Of a stretch of DNA of 11,009 nucleotides, positions 7,186-11,009 are shown piece by piece. This stretch comes from Bacillota bacterium (GTDB lineage: Bacteria; Bacillota; Bacilli; Bacillales; Cytobacillaceae): the NCBI GenBank assembly GCA_030705745.1, contig JAUZPT010000059.1, positions 1-11,009 of the forward strand. Direction: 5' to 3'. Every line of letters starts with the position of its first letter. The stretch's first letter is position 1. A program made the translations under genes and the position numbers. Below the pieces are notes generated by a model, which worked only from the letters and a program-made list of their open reading frames with translations, was not told where the DNA came from and ran no database searches.

Positions 7186-7890
7186 ATGGAAACCCAAGTT
7201 CAACCCAATGCCCAGGAGCCTTCAACAATTGCAGAAAGTCCAAAAAAAGCGAAAAAAGTAAAGAAAGACCGCATTCCCTGGTGGCAATCGTTTCTGATTA
7301 TCTTTGCCACCTTGGCGATTTGCCTTTCTGCTGGCTACTACATCAGTGAAAAATACCTTTGGAATAACAATTCAGATCAGATATCAAAACAGCTTCAATT
7401 TTATCAAATGCAGGTTGATCAAAAACCAAATGATCCACTATTAAGAGTGCAGCTTGGTTTTACTTATTTCCTAAAGGGTGATACAGATAGCGCAATTAAT
7501 GAGTATAATACCGCAAAAAGCCTTGATCCAAATAACTTTGACGCCTATCTGAATTTAAGTATTGCATACGATAAGGAAAATCGTACGGATGAGGCTCTGC
7601 AAATGGCTGTAAAAGCTGCCAAAATATCTCCACGCGATTACAAAGGCCATTTATTAAAAGGACGAAGCTACAGGAAATTAAAAATGTACAAAGAAGCCAC
7701 CGCATCATTAGAGGAAGCCATTCGTCTTAAACCAGGAAACACAGACACGATTTATGAAGTCGGTATGGTTGCAGAGGATCAAGGAAAGAAAAAAGAAGCT
7801 GAGCAAATTTATAAAGAAACCCTTTCCTATGATCCAACCTTTAAACCGGCACTCGATGCACTGAATCGCTTGAATTCTAAAAACAATTAA
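7186..7890 (+). CDS. Membrane-anchored TPR-repeat protein
   Basis: The product is 234 residues. A Lys-rich cytoplasmic head (KKAKKVKKDR, 20-29) precedes one membrane helix at about 32-54, placing the rest outside the membrane. Four TPR units follow at about 84-117, 118-151, 152-185 and 186-219, shown by recurring G/A-x-x-Y, A-x-x-x-Y/L and the closing DPN, SPR, KPG and DPT turns. No heme site or catalytic motif is present. TPR arrays bind other proteins, so a scaffold or assembly role for the cytochromes is the likeliest job; TPR proteins of this kind also occur in cytochrome c maturation (the CcmI/NrfG type). AGGAGGG sits five bases before ATG 7186. The gene is 29 nt after the dodecaheme cytochrome and 18 nt before the NHL gene, which supports one operon. 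Confidence 0.85.
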   Translation: METQVQPNAQEPSTIAESPKKAKKVKKDRIPWWQSFLIIFATLAICLSAGYYISEKYLWNNNSDQISKQLQFYQMQVDQKPNDPLLRVQLGFTYFLKGDTDSAINEYNTAKSLDPNNFDAYLNLSIAYDKENRTDEALQMAVKAAKISPRDYKGHLLKGRSYRKLKMYKEATASLEEAIRLKPGNTDTIYEVGMVAEDQGKKKEAEQIYKETLSYDPTFKPALDALNRLNSKNN

Positions 7891-7908
7891 TGAAAGGAGA
7901 TGGAATCC

Positions 7909-8883
7909 ATGAAGAAAAAAACGCTTTATAAATGGATGGGCACCATCGTCGTATTAACTGCTGCTCTATTTGCCGGTATCTATTACTTCCATCTTCAAGA
8001 CAATGCCATTAAAGTTGCTGCACCTTTAAAAGGGAGCGGTTCTACCCCTACTTTAAGTTATTTCATTCAGGGAGACATGAGTTCCCCACTAGATAAACCG
8101 ATGGATGTCGCAAAAATTGGCCAATTCCTTTATGTAACAGATACAAACCATAAGCAGGTTCAGGTTTTTGATTCAACGGGAACTCCACTGTTTAAATTCG
8201 GGAAGCAAGGAACCGGCCAGGGGGAATTCCAGTTCCCTTACGGAATTGACGGGGACAAAGATGGAAATGTATATGTAGCAGATTTATATAATAACAGAAT
8301 TTCAATCTTTACACCTAAGGGGCAATTCATCCGATACTTTACAGATGCAAGCAAAAAAGCAAACTTTCTGAAAACCCCAGCCGGATTGCGCATTTTCAAC
8401 AACAATTTATTTGTCACTGATATCCAACTCGGAAAAGTCATCAAATATGATTTAAACGGAAATAAATTGCTTGAACTATCAGCGGCAAGTTCGAAGGATG
8501 ATACACTCAACGCTCCAAATGCCGTGGCTGTAGACAGCGGCCAAAACATTTATGTCTCTGACACAGGAAACCAACGTATTGTAACCTACGACAAAAAAGG
8601 AAAATTCGTCCGAATCATTAACGGATCCATTAACGGAACAGGAGCTTCCAAGTTCGTTAATCCTCGAGGCATCGGCATTAAATCAGACGGAACATTGTTA
8701 ATGGTCGACAACATGACACATTACGTGTACGGCTTCGATAAAACCGGAAAACAAGTACTCCAATTTGGCGGTTTAGGCAGCGATAAGGATCAATTTTATC
8801 TTCCAAATGTGTTATACGTAGATGACAAGGGCGAAGTATTCATCACAGATACCGTTAACCAGAGAGTTGCCCTTTATTACTAA
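7909..8883 (+). CDS. Membrane-anchored six-repeat NHL beta-propeller protein
   Basis: The product is 324 residues. MKKKTLYKWMG and a hydrophobic stretch (about 10-28) without a lipobox cysteine form an N-terminal anchor or uncleaved signal. Six NHL-type repeats fill the rest, each with the pattern P-x-G/D-[VI]-x5-G-x-[LV]-[YF]-V-[TAS]-D-x-x-N-x-[RQ]-[IV]-x-x-[YF]; clear cases are NVYVADLYNNRISIF and NIYVSDTGNQRIVTY. This predicts a six-bladed propeller at the cell surface. The C-terminus ends on the last blade (TDTVNQRVALYY). NHL propellers are binding platforms and are often found beside multiheme cytochrome genes. ATG 7909 follows GAAAGGAG nine bases on; an in-frame ATG at 7900 overlaps that ribosome site and is less likely. 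No heme motif is present. Confidence 0.85.
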   Translation: MKKKTLYKWMGTIVVLTAALFAGIYYFHLQDNAIKVAAPLKGSGSTPTLSYFIQGDMSSPLDKPMDVAKIGQFLYVTDTNHKQVQVFDSTGTPLFKFGKQGTGQGEFQFPYGIDGDKDGNVYVADLYNNRISIFTPKGQFIRYFTDASKKANFLKTPAGLRIFNNNLFVTDIQLGKVIKYDLNGNKLLELSAASSKDDTLNAPNAVAVDSGQNIYVSDTGNQRIVTYDKKGKFVRIINGSINGTGASKFVNPRGIGIKSDGTLLMVDNMTHYVYGFDKTGKQVLQFGGLGSDKDQFYLPNVLYVDDKGEVFITDTVNQRVALYY

Positions 8884-8898
8884 ATGCCTTGGGAATTT

Positions 8899-8947
8899 AA
8901 GGAGGTGATGATTGGGAAGTATCAGGTTTCTAATGTTAAAAATATAG
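8899..8947 (+). promoter_or_regulatory. Orphan full-strength Shine-Dalgarno with an 11-codon frame
   Basis: AAGGAGGTGAT (8899-8909) is an 11-base match to the 16S anti-Shine-Dalgarno sequence, yet the hexaheme gene starts 68 nt further on with its own AGGGAGG. At good spacing it serves only TTG 8912, an 11-codon frame ending in TAG at 8945-8947. The ATG at 8908 overlaps the site and runs in frame into the cytochrome, which would put 23 polar residues ahead of the signal peptide. It may be a ribosome standby or mRNA-protecting site for a strongly expressed secreted protein, or a leader peptide. Confidence 0.35.
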
Positions 8948-8976
8948 AAAGAGAAACAAACAGGGAGGTTTTTAAA

Positions 8977-10941
8977 ATGAGTAAGGTGAAATTTAGTTTC
9001 TCACTAATTATTGCTTTCTTTTTAGTGGGAATCCTCAGCACCGCTGCTTTTGCTAAAGATCCTTATGGATTAAAACCGGTGCAAAGCGGATTGGGACTCA
9101 GTGTTCCATTTACAGGGAACTCAGCAGACTCAACTGATATTAAAGACAGGTCATTTGATTTAGTTCTACAAAATAATGCAACAGTTGTAAAAACTTACGT
9201 TGCAAAACTTGACGCAACTATAAAGGCTACTGTTGCAATTCCTGCTGCTGATATCACAACAGGTACTGTTTATACACTTTATCTTTACCATACTGACGAT
9301 GCAACGCATGCAACTTTACTATCAAAGTCTACTGCTGTTGTAACAGATGGTCATAACGGTGCTATGTTGAATACAAATGACCCTACATCTAAGGTGAATG
9401 CGGATGGTCAAACCATTACTATTGATAAAGATGGAAATGGAAAAATAAACGCCAACCAAACTGGTTTTAACAACACTAGAAAAAATCGTTCTGGACAAAA
9501 AATTCATGGTTTCTATCAAAATAACACCAACTCTTGTGCAAGCTGTCACCAAACACATACCGCTGCAAATGGAGAAAGCTTATTGTTTAAAGATGGTGTA
9601 TATAGCACATGTTCCGCTTGTCATGATGGTACAACTGGAGCTTACAACTCTTTCAGAGCAGTATCAAAAGATGATGTAGGCACTATGGCTGGTACTTTCA
9701 ACGTTCAAACTGCAGGTCATAACGGCTCTCTTCATGAAGCAGATGGTTCATTACAAATCAGCGCTGCTCCAGGTGGTAACCATACTCCTGTCGCAAAAAC
9801 ACCATATGCTCAAGAATTCGATTGCGCTAGCTGCCACGCAGCACACGGAGCAGGCTCTGCCGGTGAAAACAACTTAAACCTAGACCCAATGGGCTGGGGA
9901 ACTATTGCCTACGCCACAACTTCTGATGATTCGAAAAATGGTAAGTTGTTTAACAATATCCAAATAGTCGATTTAAATAATAGTGGTACAATTCCAACAA
10001 CTGAGTCAACACCATACATTCTTGTAAAAACTACAGCTACTGCAGCTGATATTGGTACAGATCCTACTAAAAATAACTTCTGGTGGAAACGCGCAGGTGT
10101 TAAATCTGGCGATCTAGTAATCCAGACTTACAGATGGAATAACACGAAGTATGTACCTGACTACTCACTATGGCTTCGTGAATTAGGTTATCCATATAAA
10201 GCAAACACTCTCCTTAAAGATAATACAGGCAATTCATTAACAATGGATCCTAATTTAACAATTATTTGGCGCGATGCTTTTGCTTTCGGTTCTAGCGTTG
10301 CCAATATCGCTTCTGCAACCGTTTCTATCGGTATTGATGTTGAAACAACTACTAATATTGCATCATTATTTGACAGTACACCTACTGCTTTACAAGCTGA
10401 TGGAAAAACTCCAGTAGTAGATGCTAATGGATTCGTTACGTACAAATATGGATTTATACCAGATAGTGGTACTGAAATGAGTAAATATTGCTCTTCTTGT
10501 CACGTTGACTATCTATCCACTACTCGTACAGACAACACTGGTGTTTACTCATTGGCACACCGACATGCTACAGCCCAAGACAGACTTACTTGCATACGCT
10601 GCCATTATGCACATGGATCTGAAGCTCAAATTATGAAGGATGCCAACGACAAATCATATTACGATTTAACAGCTGCAAACAATGTATTTGATACAGCTAC
10701 GACAACAGGGGTTACTAAAGATACAAACGCTGCAAATGCTTTAAGTTACTTCGCAGATCCTAATCCATCATCCGCATTAAAACGTTACACTGGTATGTCA
10801 GTATGCTATGCTTGCCATGGTAAAGGTGAACAATTCTTGGGTAACCCTAATGTTAATATTGACTCGACTACTCATGCTGTTACTGGTGACTGGTTAATGG
10901 GCGGAGACCCTGGAACTGACAGAACGATTATCACCAAATAA
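8977..10941 (+). CDS. Secreted hexaheme c-type cytochrome, candidate extracellular electron conduit
   Basis: The product is 654 residues. A classic signal peptide ends in STAAFA-KD (cleavage after 26), with no anchor, lipobox, LPXTG or S-layer motif seen. Residues 27-180 are heme-free and Thr/Ala/Val-rich like a beta-sandwich, with an EF-hand-like loop (D150, D152, N154, I157). Heme sites are CXXCH at 187, 212, 283, 505, 539 and 610. Three have the CXXCHxxH form (CASCHQTH, CASCHAAH, CIRCHYAH) of the doubled-CXXCH family. A heme-free insert of 217 residues separates hemes 3 and 4. Thirteen further histidines are available, enough to make all six hemes bis-His. ATG 8977 has AGGGAGG eight bases upstream; the reading frame is open back to 8884, but the added residues would bury the signal peptide. 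It is probably the terminal, outside partner of the cluster: a soluble, wall-bound or filament-forming electron carrier. Hydroxylamine or other small-molecule reduction cannot be excluded. Confidence 0.88.
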   Translation: MSKVKFSFSLIIAFFLVGILSTAAFAKDPYGLKPVQSGLGLSVPFTGNSADSTDIKDRSFDLVLQNNATVVKTYVAKLDATIKATVAIPAADITTGTVYTLYLYHTDDATHATLLSKSTAVVTDGHNGAMLNTNDPTSKVNADGQTITIDKDGNGKINANQTGFNNTRKNRSGQKIHGFYQNNTNSCASCHQTHTAANGESLLFKDGVYSTCSACHDGTTGAYNSFRAVSKDDVGTMAGTFNVQTAGHNGSLHEADGSLQISAAPGGNHTPVAKTPYAQEFDCASCHAAHGAGSAGENNLNLDPMGWGTIAYATTSDDSKNGKLFNNIQIVDLNNSGTIPTTESTPYILVKTTATAADIGTDPTKNNFWWKRAGVKSGDLVIQTYRWNNTKYVPDYSLWLRELGYPYKANTLLKDNTGNSLTMDPNLTIIWRDAFAFGSSVANIASATVSIGIDVETTTNIASLFDSTPTALQADGKTPVVDANGFVTYKYGFIPDSGTEMSKYCSSCHVDYLSTTRTDNTGVYSLAHRHATAQDRLTCIRCHYAHGSEAQIMKDANDKSYYDLTAANNVFDTATTTGVTKDTNAANALSYFADPNPSSALKRYTGMSVCYACHGKGEQFLGNPNVNIDSTTHAVTGDWLMGGDPGTDRTIITK

Positions 10942-10976
10942 AAAAGCCAACAAATAGCGCCACTACTTGTTAGCTT
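10941..10976 (-). terminator. Minus-strand intrinsic terminator of a gene beyond the window
   Basis: Positions 10944-10957 pair with 10963-10976 around a 5-nt loop. On the plus strand there are two mismatches (C-A and A-C), but in minus-strand RNA both become G-U pairs, giving an unbroken 14-bp stem followed by TTTTTTATTT. It therefore best fits a minus-strand gene to the right, converging on the cytochrome cluster; it may also stop plus-strand transcripts less efficiently. Positions 10977-11009 show nothing further. Confidence 0.7.
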
Positions 10977-11009
10977 AAGCAAATAAGAATATTCAATGTA
11001 ATTAGCAAG

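Noticed and set aside
8884..8976. 31-residue N-terminal extension of the hexaheme cytochrome
   Set aside because: It would place polar residues ahead of a textbook signal peptide; ATG 8977 has its own AGGGAGG at the right distance.

Overview
The window looks like a chromosomal segment from a low-GC Gram-positive bacterium, most likely a Bacillaceae-type member of the Firmicutes. The grounds are the divergently placed secA and prfB housekeeping pair in the order usual in Bacilli, strong AGGAGG-type ribosome sites, SigA-type promoters, and an 837-residue SecA with the C-terminal zinc-binding tail. I cannot name the species.

Layout. Positions 1-90 carry a 21-bp periodic repeat (four copies of AAACGTGGGTA) that ends in CA and resembles the multi-repeat end of an IS21-type insertion sequence lying mostly to the left. 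prfB (251-1355, minus strand) follows, with an intact programmed +1 frameshift, its own terminator and its own promoter. secA (1519-4032, minus) also has its own promoter and terminator. A gene-poor stretch of about 550 bp (4033-4588) separates secA from a divergent plus-strand cluster. This stretch holds the secA promoter, a 24-bp perfect palindrome overlapping the -35 of a candidate cluster promoter, a cre-like site and several weaker inverted repeats.

The cluster (4589-10941) has five genes in one direction with short gaps: a membrane-anchored 10-heme NapC/NirT-like cytochrome, a membrane-anchored 12-heme NapC/NirT-like cytochrome, a membrane-anchored TPR protein, a membrane-anchored six-repeat NHL beta-propeller, and a secreted 654-residue hexaheme cytochrome with long heme-free segments. 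The three cytochromes have 28 CXXCH heme sites and no terminal reductase is visible. The simplest reading is a quinol-to-outside electron route: the NapC-like proteins take electrons from the quinone pool and carry them across the wall, and the secreted hexaheme protein passes them onward, perhaps as a filament or wall-bound conduit. The TPR and NHL proteins would then act in assembly or as scaffold. That role is inference; the heme motifs, anchors and operon structure are seen directly.

Right edge. Just after the last cytochrome there is an intrinsic terminator whose U-tract lies on the minus strand, so a gene from beyond the window probably converges on this cluster. Since hpf usually lies directly upstream of secA in Bacilli, the cytochrome cluster may have been inserted between hpf and secA.
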